In this document: piece by piece, positions 17,804-26,467 of the stretch
Position numbering within the stretch: the stretch's first letter is position 1
Layout of the letters: every line of letters begins with the position of its first letter
Assembly: GCF_003096715.1 (NCBI RefSeq)
Contig: NZ_QEOL01000016.1
Location: forward strand, 124,001-188,000
Reading direction: 5' to 3'
Length of the DNA: 64,000 nucleotides
Origin: Paraburkholderia silvatlantica
GTDB taxonomy: Bacteria > Pseudomonadota > Gammaproteobacteria > Burkholderiales > Burkholderiaceae
Made by a program: the position numbers and the translations under genes
Notes under the pieces: model-generated
Databases searched by the model: none
Seen by the model: the letters and a program-made list of their open reading frames with translations, nothing else
What the model was told of the DNA's origin: nothing

Positions 17804-18307
17804 ATGTTGCATTCCGGTTCCCACGCGGGGCCGCTCACGCTTAGCGTGAACGGCACGACACGCATCATCGAGGGCGCCACGCCCGACACGCCGCTCCTCT
17901 ACATTCTACGCAACGACTGCGAGCTCAACGGCCCCAAATATGGCTGCGGGCTCGGCCAATGTGGCGCCTGCACGGTGCTGGTCGACGGCCTGGCTACGCG
18001 CTCGTGCGTGGTCCCGGCCGAGGCGGTGCGCGAACGCGAAGTCACGACGCTCGAAGGTCTCGGCACGCTCGACACGCTGCATCCGGTACAGCGCGCGTTC
18101 ATCGACGAGCAGGCCGCGCAATGCGGCTATTGCCTCAACGGCATGATCATGAGTGCGGCGGCACTGCTCGCGCGCAATCGAACGCCCGACGAAGATGCGA
18201 TCCGCGACGCATTGCGTTTCAATCTGTGCCGCTGCGGCACGCACCTGGAGATCGTGCGCGCGGTGAAGCGCGCGGCGCTGTATCTGCAACAGGAACAAGG
18301 GAACTGA
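17804..18307 (+). CDS. nicA: Nicotinate hydroxylase [2Fe-2S] subunit (NicA)
   Basis: A 167-residue small subunit of the molybdenum hydroxylase family. The N-terminal plant-ferredoxin-type cluster has Cys48, Cys53, Cys56 and Cys68 (CGLGQCGAC then SCVV), and the C-terminal helical domain holds the second cluster with Cys107, Cys110, Cys142 and Cys144 (CGYC, CRC). It carries electrons from the molybdenum centre in NicB to the cytochrome domains. An ATG at 17804 is preferred to 17708 because it gives the usual family length and N-terminus. The gene is 6 bases upstream of the cytochrome gene, so the electron-transfer subunits are kept together while the catalytic subunit is about 5 kb away on the other strand. 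Confidence 0.93.
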   Translation: MLHSGSHAGPLTLSVNGTTRIIEGATPDTPLLYILRNDCELNGPKYGCGLGQCGACTVLVDGLATRSCVVPAEAVREREVTTLEGLGTLDTLHPVQRAFIDEQAAQCGYCLNGMIMSAAALLARNRTPDEDAIRDALRFNLCRCGTHLEIVRAVKRAALYLQQEQGN

Positions 18308-18313
18308 GGCGCG

Positions 18314-20776
18314 ATGAGCGAGCATGATCGGCAGGCATGGCGCCAGAGTGAAGACAATGCGCATGCGCTGACCACGCAGGACGACGATCGCGAAAGCGCA
18401 GCGGGTGCCCGACGGCGTGCGCAGTACGCGTGGCCTGCACAGGGTCTCGATGGCGATGCGCAACTCGCCGTTGCCGCGATCTTCGCGCCGGACGGCATCA
18501 TGAAAACGTGGCATTACCGCGCGCGCATCGACGGGCATTCGGGCGCAGCGGCGATGCGCCCTTCGTCGCTGTCCGGGCCGCCGCTGCTCTATCGCCATGC
18601 GCAGGCGAGCGTCGCCGTCGACGATCCCGCGCAGGCGATACCCGTGCAGGCACACACCTTCGCGCGCGAGTCGTTCATCGACGAGATCGCGCACGAGGCG
18701 CATCGCGATCCTGTTGCGCTACGTCTCGATCATCTCGACGCGGCGCGCGACGCGGGCGCGCGCGAAGTGATTCGCATGGTGAGCGAGCGCGCGGCGTGGG
18801 GCGTAACGCCGCCCGTTGCGAGCGACCCGGCTTCGCCGTGGGTGCGCGGACGCGGCTTTGCGTTCGACGGTTCGAGCGTGCGGCATGGCACGCCTGCGAA
18901 CGCACCTTTGACGCCGACGCTCGACTACACGCCGGCGCCCGCACAGGTGCAGGCGCCGGCGCAGGCGGCAAGCTGGTCCGCATGGGTCGTCGACCTGGAC
19001 GTCAACCGCAAGACCGGCGATATCGCCGTGCGGCGCGTGGTGGCGGGGCAGGGAGAAGGCACGCCCGATGCGGCTGCGCTCGCCGGCATGCCCGCATGGC
19101 AGATCGAAGAGGCGATCGCGCGCGCGACGGGAACGCACCGCATCGCCCGGGCCAACTACGACGAGCCGGGCCGCGATCCGACGCAGCATGCGTCGATCGT
19201 TCACGACATCGTCGCGGCATCTGACGATACGGATAACGAAATAATTCATCGAGGCGCCGCCGACGACACACGCATCGACCAGGCTGCCGCGCCCGCCGCC
19301 GCCGCGATCGCCAACGCGCTCTACGACGCCACCGGCGTGCGTTTTCGCGCGCCGCCGTTCGACGCCGACACGATCCGCCGCGCGCTCGCCGAAGCAGGCC
19401 CGGCGGTTAGCCTCGAAGCGCCCGCCGCCAAACGCCGCCCGTCACGCTGGAGACGCTGGTTGGCCGGCGGCGGCATTGGCGGCGTGGCGGGCGGCCTGAT
19501 CGGCCTTGCCTGCTCGATGCTGCCCGGCCCCCCGTCCATCGCGCCGCTGCCCGCGGGCGCGGACCCCGACGCCTCGATGTGGAGCGCGGCGATGCTCGAA
19601 CGCGGACGCCAGGTCGCGCTCGCAGGCGACTGTGCCGTGTGCCATACCGCGCCCGGCGGTCAGACGAACGCGGGCGGCTTCGCGCTGGAGACGCCGTTCG
19701 GGACGGTCTGGTCCACCAATATCACGCCGGATCGCGAAACCGGCATCGGCGCGTGGCCCTACGAGGCCTTCGCGCGCGCGATGCGTCACGGCATCGCGCG
19801 AGACGGCCGCCATCTCTATCCAGCGTTCCCGTATACGGCGTTCGCGCGCATGAGCGACGCCGACATGTTGGCGCTCTACGCATGGCTCATGTCGCAGCCC
19901 GCGGTGAAGCAGGCCGCGCCGCAAACGCGCCTGCCGTTCCCGATGAACCAGCGTCGCCTCGTGGCGGGCTGGAACTGGCTCTTCCACGACGACGCGCAAT
20001 ATCAGCCCGATCCGCAACAGTCGGCGCTATGGAATCGCGGCAAATACCTCGTGGATGGCGCGGGCCATTGCGGCGCGTGCCATACGCCTCGCAACGCGCT
20101 CGGCGCGGAGAAGGGCGGCTTCGCTTATCTCACGGGCGGGAACGCCGAGGGCTGGGACGCACCCTCACTGATCGCCGTGCACGACAAGCAGCAAGGCGCG
20201 CCCGTGCCGTGGACCGAAGACGCGTTGTTCAGCTACCTGCGTACGGGCTTTTCGGCCGAGCACGGCGTGGCCGCAGGGCCGATGGCCCCGGTTGTTGCGG
20301 GGCTCGCGGAATTGCCCGAATCGGACGTACGCGCGATTGCCCATTACATCGCCTCGCTCTCGCCGCCCGTCGATACGGCCAGCGCCGCGCAGGCGGCGGC
20401 GCAACGCGCGGCAGGCGCGCCTGCCGACACGCTCACGGCGCTCGGCTTCCAGAACGGCCAGCGCATGTTCGAGGCGGCCTGCGCGGTGTGTCATGCGGAA
20501 TCGGGCGGCGTTGGGCATCTTGGCGTGCGGCCGCTCATGGGGCTGAACACTAGCGTGAGCCAGGCAAGCCCCGGCAATCTGCTGCATGTGCTGATGCACG
20601 GCATCGACCAGCCGGCCACCGAAGGGCTCGGTTATATGCCGGGATTCAAGGACAGTTTCGACGATCGGCAGATGGCCGAGCTCGCGGGCTACATTCGCGC
20701 GCGCTATGCGCCGGGGCAGCCGGCATGGCGCGATCTCGCCGCGACGGCGGCGCGCGTGCGCGCGCAGACGCATTGA
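18314..20776 (+). CDS. Fusion of decayed NicB-like molybdenum domain and three cytochrome c domains
   Basis: An 820-residue protein in two parts. Residues 1-370 align with the second half of the linked NicB (from about its residue 430): RRAQYAWPAQGL, FIDEIAHEAHRDPVALRLDHLD, SWSAWVVDLDVNRKTGDI and ANALYDATGVRFRAPPF are recognisable. However, the catalytic GxGE segment is replaced by GAADD and long blocks are missing. A membrane anchor follows at about 382-404, then three haem c sites: CAVCH at 440-444, CGACH at 586-590 and CAVCH at 723-727, spread as in the alcohol-dehydrogenase cytochrome subunit. The role is probably to pass electrons from NicAB to the respiratory chain at the inner membrane, with the non-catalytic N-part perhaps kept for docking. 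The start 6 bases after nicA keeps the two coupled. There is no separate signal peptide; the anchor may serve. Confidence 0.82.
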   Translation: MSEHDRQAWRQSEDNAHALTTQDDDRESAAGARRRAQYAWPAQGLDGDAQLAVAAIFAPDGIMKTWHYRARIDGHSGAAAMRPSSLSGPPLLYRHAQASVAVDDPAQAIPVQAHTFARESFIDEIAHEAHRDPVALRLDHLDAARDAGAREVIRMVSERAAWGVTPPVASDPASPWVRGRGFAFDGSSVRHGTPANAPLTPTLDYTPAPAQVQAPAQAASWSAWVVDLDVNRKTGDIAVRRVVAGQGEGTPDAAALAGMPAWQIEEAIARATGTHRIARANYDEPGRDPTQHASIVHDIVAASDDTDNEIIHRGAADDTRIDQAAAPAAAAIANALYDATGVRFRAPPFDADTIRRALAEAGPAVSLEAPAAKRRPSRWRRWLAGGGIGGVAGGLIGLACSMLPGPPSIAPLPAGADPDASMWSAAMLERGRQVALAGDCAVCHTAPGGQTNAGGFALETPFGTVWSTNITPDRETGIGAWPYEAFARAMRHGIARDGRHLYPAFPYTAFARMSDADMLALYAWLMSQPAVKQAAPQTRLPFPMNQRRLVAGWNWLFHDDAQYQPDPQQSALWNRGKYLVDGAGHCGACHTPRNALGAEKGGFAYLTGGNAEGWDAPSLIAVHDKQQGAPVPWTEDALFSYLRTGFSAEHGVAAGPMAPVVAGLAELPESDVRAIAHYIASLSPPVDTASAAQAAAQRAAGAPADTLTALGFQNGQRMFEAACAVCHAESGGVGHLGVRPLMGLNTSVSQASPGNLLHVLMHGIDQPATEGLGYMPGFKDSFDDRQMAELAGYIRARYAPGQPAWRDLAATAARVRAQTH

Positions 20777-20833
20777 GCGCATGCAGCTCGAACGTGAAGC
20801 GCTAGCCGGAGCACGGCAGCCAGGAGGCCGAAC

Positions 20834-21060
20834 GTGGACATGCAGGACGCGGATCGCGAAGTGTTCGAAGCGGCGGCGCGCTGGGTCGCGGCGGGCAGCA
20901 GCGCGTGGCTTTATACGGTCGTGCCACGTGGGGCTCGTCGCCGCGCCCGCTCGGTTCGATGCAGGCGCTGCGCGAGGATGGCCGCATGGCAGGCTCGGTC
21001 TCGGGGGGCATCGAAGACGATCTCGTCGACCGTCTGCTTCTTCGAACGGAATTCGGTGCG
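20834..21060 (+). pseudogene. xdhC/coxI-type maturation factor remnant
   Basis: An AGGAGG site and GTG start open a frame that reads like XdhC (EVFEAAARWVAAGSSAWLYTVV). After the second Val a single base is missing: the expected VRTWGSSPRPLG is completed only in the next frame (WGSSPRPLGSMQALREDG, GSVSGGIEDDLVDRLLLR). The cysteine normally in SGGCIED is also absent, and similarity stops near 21045, well short of the family's 250-350 residues. XdhC proteins insert sulfurated molybdenum cofactor into hydroxylases such as NicAB, so its former role beside the nic genes is clear. The remnant implies that another copy in the genome now serves NicB, or that an assembly error lies here. Confidence 0.8.
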
Positions 21061-21167
21061 ATTGCGAGATTGCGCCTCTGCAAACACGTCGCGGACATTA
21101 GAGCATATCGCCCCATACAGCGTGACCATACATGACGTCCGGGTGTACGCCCTGCCAGGCCGCGTCG

Positions 21168-22325
21168 TCATGCAAAGCGCTTGCGCGCGAACATCGCAAG
21201 GTCGATGCGGCTTTCGCCTTGCGTGATCCGCTCGGCGAGCGCCTCGCCAATCGCGCTGGCGAACTTGAAACCATGCCCGGAAAAGCCGGTTGCGATGTGT
21301 ACGTTCGGGCAAGTGGGCACGCGGTCGATGATGAAATGCTCGTCCGGCGTCATGTCGTATTCGCAGACCCGGCCCACGCGCAGCTTCCCCGCGCCCGGTA
21401 AATAGCGTTGCAGGAAGGCTTGCAGATCGCCGAGATCGCCCGGCTCGGCGCCGAATGGCGCGAGCGGTGCGTCCGCTGCAACAGGTTCGCCGGCGTCGTG
21501 GCGGCCCAGCTTCAGGCCGCTGCCGTCGAGATCGGGAAACCCGTAATAGCCGCCCATTTCCGAGGCAACGAAAAAGCCCGGGAAGCGCTCCGGCGCAAAG
21601 AGGCCGGGGTCGCCTCCGAACCACGCGAAACTCTTGCGCACGCGCGTGACCGGAATCTCGAGGCCCAGTGGCGCGAGCAGATCGCGAGTCGATTTGCCTG
21701 CGCACACGATCAGGTCGCGCGCGGTGAACTTGTCGTTCGTGTCGGTCCAGACGTTGACGCTTTCCCGCCCGTGACACTCGATGCGCGTGACGCGCGTATT
21801 CGTGCCCAGCGTTGCGCCGAGCGCGGTCGCGAGCTGACGGTAAGCGCTGATCGCGCGCTCGCAATAGAGCACGCCCGCACCGGGTTCGAAGTTCGCGATC
21901 TGTTCCGGCCGCAGCCGCCACGCTGGCCAGCGTTTGCCGGCTGCGGCGGCGTCGAGCGTTTCCAGCGGGATGCCGTGGCTGGCTGCGCTCACCAGCACCT
22001 CGCGCATGAACGCGTCGTCGGGCGAGCCGATATTGACGACGCCCGTGCGCACGAAGAGGGCGGTTTGCGTCTGCTGCTCCAGGTCTTCCCAAAGCTGCTG
22101 GGCGCGCAAGGCGAGCGGCACGTAGGCGGCGCCTTCTCCATAGGCATGGCGAATGAGGCGCGTAGCGCCGTGATGCGCACCCTGATCGTGCGGAGGATCG
22201 CCGGCGTCGAGCAGCAGCACCTTGTTGCCGAGGCGGCTCAGATAGTAGCCGGCCGCCATGCCCATCGAACCCGCACCGACGATGAGCGTGTCGACATGTC
22301 GATTGCTTGCGTTTGTGTGCTGCAT
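21168..22325 (-). CDS. solA: N-methyl-L-tryptophan oxidase / sarcosine oxidase-like flavoprotein
   Basis: A 385-residue monomeric sarcosine-oxidase-family protein. The FAD Rossmann motif is DTLIVGAGSMGMAAGYYLSR, and HGATRLIRHAYGE follows as in MSOX/MTOX enzymes. Cys321 in VCEYDMTPDEHF is the residue that covalently binds FAD in this family, and FSGHGFKFASAIGE closes the FAD site. Such enzymes oxidatively demethylate N-methyl amino acids, giving formaldehyde, H2O2 and the free amine. The gene is convergent with the xdhC remnant and lies alone before a porin on the same strand. Adjacency to a nicotinate cluster raises the possibility of an N-methylated pyridine or pyrrolidine substrate, but this is speculation. 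The exact substrate cannot be read from sequence. Confidence 0.82.
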   Translation of the reverse strand: MQHTNASNRHVDTLIVGAGSMGMAAGYYLSRLGNKVLLLDAGDPPHDQGAHHGATRLIRHAYGEGAAYVPLALRAQQLWEDLEQQTQTALFVRTGVVNIGSPDDAFMREVLVSAASHGIPLETLDAAAAGKRWPAWRLRPEQIANFEPGAGVLYCERAISAYRQLATALGATLGTNTRVTRIECHGRESVNVWTDTNDKFTARDLIVCAGKSTRDLLAPLGLEIPVTRVRKSFAWFGGDPGLFAPERFPGFFVASEMGGYYGFPDLDGSGLKLGRHDAGEPVAADAPLAPFGAEPGDLGDLQAFLQRYLPGAGKLRVGRVCEYDMTPDEHFIIDRVPTCPNVHIATGFSGHGFKFASAIGEALAERITQGESRIDLAMFARKRFA

Positions 22326-22507
22326 GGATTGCCCCGTGCGCGCCGCGGCGCGCGAACGTGTGTGCGCCTCGCCCCGCAGGGAGCGATGCGCGCCGTAAAG
22401 GGCATTTATTGTCGGCGCTTCGCCCGCAGCTGTCGAGCGAGGCCTGGCGCACGCAGGGTCAGGCCCGAGCGCGCCGTTTGCGTGGCCCCGCGGACCACTC
22501 GTGCGTA

Positions 22508-23605
22508 TCAGAACAGGTGCCGGATGCCGATGCTCGTGCCCACCGTCGAGCCGGAGACTTCAAAGAGCGCGTTGTTGATCGACAAGCCCGTGTCCATGCG
22601 CCCGTGGTTGTTCACGTAGCCGACCTGCCCATAGAGCGTCGTGCGCTTGGACAGGAAGAACTGCACGCCGCTCGACGCCATCAGCGAGTGGTTGCTGCCG
22701 TCGTTGCCGTCGCGCGTGTACCAGACGCCCGCGTCGACGTCGAGATAGGGCGTGATCATATAGCTGAGTCCGCCGGAATAGACGCTGTTGTCGAACGACC
22801 GCGCAACCTTGTAAAGCGCATACGAAGCGGAGATCGTGAGCGCGTTCGGGAATCGGTAGCTCGCGCCGATCGTGCGGCCCACGAACTCCACGGTGCTCGG
22901 CACCGGCGTGGAGGCAGCGCTGCCTCCGGCGTTGCCGCTATAGAGCGCGCCTGTGAGCGTGAAGCCTGCGATGTGGTAGCGCAGGCTCGCCGAATACTGG
23001 CGTCCGGCCTGGAAGTTGCCGGCTGCGCCGCCCATGGCGAACATGCCCATTGCCTGGATGCCGGCGATTTCCGGCGACGTGTACGTGAGCGCATTGCTGT
23101 TGAAGAGGCCGGTCACATAGACGTTGTTCACGTAGCTCACGAGGCCGCTGCCGAAGTACGACATGCCGCGCGGGTCCGTCTGGTAGAGCGAGAGGAAGAA
23201 CGGTGAGTACTGCAGACCGGCCTTGACCGTTCCGTACGGGCTTTCCATGCCGACCCACGCCTGACGCCCGAAGATGTTGCCGTTGGAATTGCCGAACCGG
23301 CCGTTCGCGATGCTAATGCCGCTTTCGAGTGCGAATACCGCGCGCATCCCGCCGCCCAGGTCCTCCGCGCCGCGCATGCCGAAGTTCGAGCCGGACATGC
23401 CGCTGTCCGTGAAGGAGAACTGGTGACCGGCGTTCTGGCCCGTCTGCGTGTTCATCGTATGGCTCGTGTAGAGAATCGACCCGTCGACGATGCCATACAG
23501 GGTGACGGTGCCCTGCGCGCTCGCGACACCCGCTGTGCCCATCAAACCGGCCGCCGCAAGGCAGCGGACCAGCCATTTCACGCCGAGGTTATCGCGTTGT
23601 AGCAT
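22508..23605 (-). CDS. Gram-negative porin (OmpC/Bpr type)
   Basis: A 365-residue porin. The ATG at 23605 has AAGGA eleven bases upstream; an ATG 19 codons earlier lacks a site. The signal peptide (LVRCLAAAGLMGTAGVASA) is followed by QGTVTLYGIVDGSILY. The loop-3 region carries FGRQAWVGMESPYGTVKAG, and the protein ends GTSIGIRHLF with the terminal Phe required for outer-membrane insertion. It is the same general-porin family as the gene at 6397 but clearly diverged from it. It lies 182 bases upstream of the sarcosine-oxidase-like gene on the same strand and may serve its substrate; this is inference only. Confidence 0.92.
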   Translation of the reverse strand: MLQRDNLGVKWLVRCLAAAGLMGTAGVASAQGTVTLYGIVDGSILYTSHTMNTQTGQNAGHQFSFTDSGMSGSNFGMRGAEDLGGGMRAVFALESGISIANGRFGNSNGNIFGRQAWVGMESPYGTVKAGLQYSPFFLSLYQTDPRGMSYFGSGLVSYVNNVYVTGLFNSNALTYTSPEIAGIQAMGMFAMGGAAGNFQAGRQYSASLRYHIAGFTLTGALYSGNAGGSAASTPVPSTVEFVGRTIGASYRFPNALTISASYALYKVARSFDNSVYSGGLSYMITPYLDVDAGVWYTRDGNDGSNHSLMASSGVQFFLSKRTTLYGQVGYVNNHGRMDTGLSINNALFEVSGSTVGTSIGIRHLF

Positions 23606-24061
23606 TTCGTCATCCTTAGTGTTATTCGTGGATTGAGATTGATGTGACAGGGTGTTGCACACGCTTCAGGCAGTGCTCCAGGCAAAGTCGCGGATAAAGC
23701 TTCAGGCAAAAGGGAGCCGGGGTTCCTCGCGGAACCACACGAAACGGAATGCTGGGAGTGCTACGCGGAGTACTGCGCGTAGTCCTGTCTGGCGCGGCGG
23801 CCGGGGTCCTCTCGCGTGCGCAGGAGCGGCGTGGACGAGCGCGTGGTCATCGTGGGCTTGCGGCAAGGCATGGGCCGGACTGAATGCGCGTTCACCGATC
23901 GCGTCTCCCCTGGCGAGAGGTGTACAACGTTGACGGAGTGCTACGTTCGATGGGAGCTATTTTTGTACGACCGTGCGGAATCTGTCACCCTGGGAGAAAC
24001 GATCACATTTACGCATCGATTTGATGCATCCGGCGCATGACTCTGCGCGAAAGCGCCTGAC
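23606..24061. other. Intergenic region upstream of porin
   Basis: About 456 bases without a supported gene. It should hold the porin promoter. Open frames in it are short, low-complexity and overlap other genes' flanks. No clear operator was picked out. Confidence 0.55.
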
Positions 24062-25621
24062 TTACCCCGCCGGATTCTCCTCGTCCTGCGGCGGCGCGCT
24101 CCCCGCGGGCGCGCCCAGAATGCTGACCTGGAACACGGGCGTGCCTGCGAGCGATTCGAGGCTCGGGTCTTCTGGGTAGGCGAGCAGCAAGGGGAAGATG
24201 ACTGAGCCGCCGATCACGGCGCGGCGGCTGTTGTCGGCGGGGCGCAGGCCCCACACGTCCTGATAGACGAGCGGCGCCGTCTTGCCGTTGCGCCCGGTGT
24301 TGCCCAGGTAGAGCATGACATGCCCGCCGATATAGATGAGCGTGCGCATCGGAGCGCCATGCTGCACGAGCCAGTCGAGGCGTTGCGCGGGCGTGGACGC
24401 CGAAAGATCGGTCATCTCCCCGGCGTTCATTTGCGTGGACGAATGGCGCGGCAGCCACACGCCGAACGCCGCGAAAATGCTCTGCAGTTCGGCCGAACAG
24501 TCGTTGTCGAAGTTCGTGTTGCCCCAGCCGTAGGGGCGGCCGATCAGCGCCTTCATCAACTGCGCGAGATGGCGCGGCGTGGCCGCGAGCGGCGCGGGCA
24601 CGATCGCGTTTGAATCGAACGGGGCCGTGCGGATCTGCGCGCGTCCGTTGATGTCGCGTGCAGGGACGAGCACTTCGCGAGGCGTTGCGCCTGAAGCTGG
24701 TCGCAGCGGCAGCAGCGTGCCCGCAGGCGCTTCGAAGCGGAACATGCCGCCGTCGTCGCGCAGCGCAGCGGAGGCCGCGATCACGACGCCGAGCGAGCGT
24801 TGCGCCGCCGCGCGCCACGTCGAAACGAAGATGTCGTCGACACTCGCCACGCCGTCGCTGCGCACCCAGCCCTGCACGTCCGGCGTCTGCACGTAGCGCC
24901 AGGCGCCGTCGGCGCTCGTGCCGAGCACGTAGAGCGGCGTGCCCGGCCGCACGGCGCTCACCTGCAGGTTGTCGAAGGGATAGCCTTCGCCCGCGATGCG
25001 ATGTGAATAGAACGACGGGTCGATGGTGGGCAGTTCGCGCACATACAGGGCGGTCGTGGTGATGGCGCGACGCGTGGCGTCGAAGCCGCCGGCCTGTTCG
25101 AACTGGTTCACGTTGGCGTTGCGCTCGATGGCGTCGATCCACGCCTTGGTGTGCGGCCGGAAATTCATGCCGTAGCCAACGCGGCGCGGCGGCTTGCCGG
25201 TGTTGTCGAACTCGGCGAGGCGGCGCGTTTGCAGCGCAGCGATATCGCTGCCGCCGTCGCGGTACACGCGCTGCTCGACGAACGCGCGATTCCACGGCGA
25301 AGGATCGTTAGGACCCGCACCGAAATAGCGCGCGACGAGCGCATCGAATTGCGCGCGCTGGACGTCGGGCGAAAGGAAAGGCTTGTCGTAACCGGCGCTG
25401 GCCGGATCGATCCAGTGGTCGACGTTCTGGTCGTAATGCTCGATCGGGAAGAGCGTGACCGTATCGGGCGCGAGCGTTTGCCCGGCCTGACTTTGCGAGG
25501 CCGGGCCGGTTGCGCATCCCGGCAGCACGCACGCAGCGGCTAGCGCCAGGGCGACGAAACGGGCGCGCGGCGCGCGGGCGAAAGCGGAAAGACGCAAGGA
25601 AGCATCGAGGGTGGAGCGCAT
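24062..25621 (-). CDS. NlpC/P60 cell-wall peptidase lipoprotein with SH3 domains
   Basis: A 519-residue predicted lipoprotein: hydrophobic leader ending in the lipobox LPGC, then a segment resembling the NlpC/P60 stabilising N-terminal domain (residues about 55-180), one or two SH3b modules (about 190-340; PGTPLYVLG and PAGTLLPLRP mark them) and a C-terminal NlpC/P60 papain-like domain. Cys375 in NDCSAEL and His434 in GGHVMLYLG are the expected catalytic pair, and GRPYGWGN precedes them as in the family. The enzyme should cleave gamma-D-Glu-meso-DAP or related peptide bonds in peptidoglycan from the periplasmic face. Start at 25621 fits the lipoprotein signal, although the ribosome site is weak. 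It stands alone with no functional link to its neighbours. Confidence 0.87.
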   Translation of the reverse strand: MRSTLDASLRLSAFARAPRARFVALALAAACVLPGCATGPASQSQAGQTLAPDTVTLFPIEHYDQNVDHWIDPASAGYDKPFLSPDVQRAQFDALVARYFGAGPNDPSPWNRAFVEQRVYRDGGSDIAALQTRRLAEFDNTGKPPRRVGYGMNFRPHTKAWIDAIERNANVNQFEQAGGFDATRRAITTTALYVRELPTIDPSFYSHRIAGEGYPFDNLQVSAVRPGTPLYVLGTSADGAWRYVQTPDVQGWVRSDGVASVDDIFVSTWRAAAQRSLGVVIAASAALRDDGGMFRFEAPAGTLLPLRPASGATPREVLVPARDINGRAQIRTAPFDSNAIVPAPLAATPRHLAQLMKALIGRPYGWGNTNFDNDCSAELQSIFAAFGVWLPRHSSTQMNAGEMTDLSASTPAQRLDWLVQHGAPMRTLIYIGGHVMLYLGNTGRNGKTAPLVYQDVWGLRPADNSRRAVIGGSVIFPLLLAYPEDPSLESLAGTPVFQVSILGAPAGSAPPQDEENPAG

Positions 25622-25978
25622 GGGCGAGCGGGCGGTTCGACAACCCGTGGATGATACAGGACGCGCCGCGGGGCAAAGCGATAAAAAGGGAAATCCGCCA
25701 GTGCAGGCGAGGCGGAGAGGATGACTTGACGTTCTTCCGGCCACTACGTATGGCGAAGCCTATGCATGGGAATGCCGTACGAACAGAACATTGCCCGATG
25801 CCGAGCATGGCATTCTGAAAACGGCGGTGGCGCGCATATTTGAGCCGCCGGGCCACGCGGCTTCGAACGGCCGGCTTATACATCGTCCGCACATGGCAAA
25901 GCAATGCACAAATGCTTGTTTGTGCATTGCCACTTCACTGACTAGATTCAACTGATATTGCCATGAGCAGGAGGGCGC
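25622..25978. other. Intergenic region holding a 30-base inverted repeat
   Basis: About 357 bases between the divergent lipoprotein and small-protein genes. Apart from the inverted repeat at 25901-25930, nothing coding is supported. Confidence 0.6.
25901..25930. repeat. Perfect 12-base inverted repeat upstream of small gene
   Basis: GCAATGCACAAA and its exact complement TTTGTGCATTGC flank a six-base spacer (TGCTTG), 48 bases upstream of the small gene at 25979. It could be an operator for a dimeric regulator or a hairpin in the leader. Confidence 0.7.
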
Positions 25979-26206
25979 ATGACGTCGATGAGCCTCGCAT
26001 CGTTTTACCGTCTGGCCGTGCTTCATCCGATCGAATTTGTGCGTCAGCGCGTGCAGGCGCGGCCCGTGCCGTCTGTACCCGAGCATACGTGCAAGAACGA
26101 TCCGGAGCGCCTCGAACGCATCGCCCGCTATGCGCGCGCGGGGTATTTCAACATCACAGTCACATCGGATTCGTGTCAGATCATCGGCGAAATAGCGCCG
26201 GACTGA
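25979..26206 (+). CDS. Small hypothetical protein
   Basis: A 75-residue protein. The ATG is preceded by AGGAGGGCGC, one of the best ribosome sites in the window, which is the main reason to accept it as real. The sequence starts MTSMSLASFYRLAVLHPIEF, continues with a basic, proline-containing stretch (RQRVQARPVPSVPEH) and ends with a short strand-like ITVTSDSCQIIGEIAPD. No signal peptide or membrane segment is visible. I do not recognise the family. The strong inverted repeat upstream suggests that expression is controlled. Its neighbours are a divergent cell-wall lipoprotein and a convergent ABC permease, neither of which suggests a role. Confidence 0.65.
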   Translation: MTSMSLASFYRLAVLHPIEFVRQRVQARPVPSVPEHTCKNDPERLERIARYARAGYFNITVTSDSCQIIGEIAPD

Positions 26207-26467
26207 ATTCGTTCACGCTGCTGAAAATCTACGATTCCGCTGGCGGCGACGTCGCGCGGCTGACGGCGCATACGGCATTCGATGATCCGTCGTCACCGCC
26301 GGATGCACGGGCCGCGCCCGAGTATCGAACTGCGCACGCTATCGTTTTTCTGAGGCTTACCGGAGCGTGTATGGGTATCCGGCCCGTGCCGCCAAAACCA
26401 AAACAGCCGCGCATCGCTCGGGACGGACAGATTCACCTCGTGCCTGCACGTCGGCGTTATCAGGGAT

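Noticed and set aside
23652-24040. Short plus-strand open frames upstream of the porin
   Set aside because: No ribosome sites, tryptophan/alanine-rich low-complexity translations, and position over the porin promoter.
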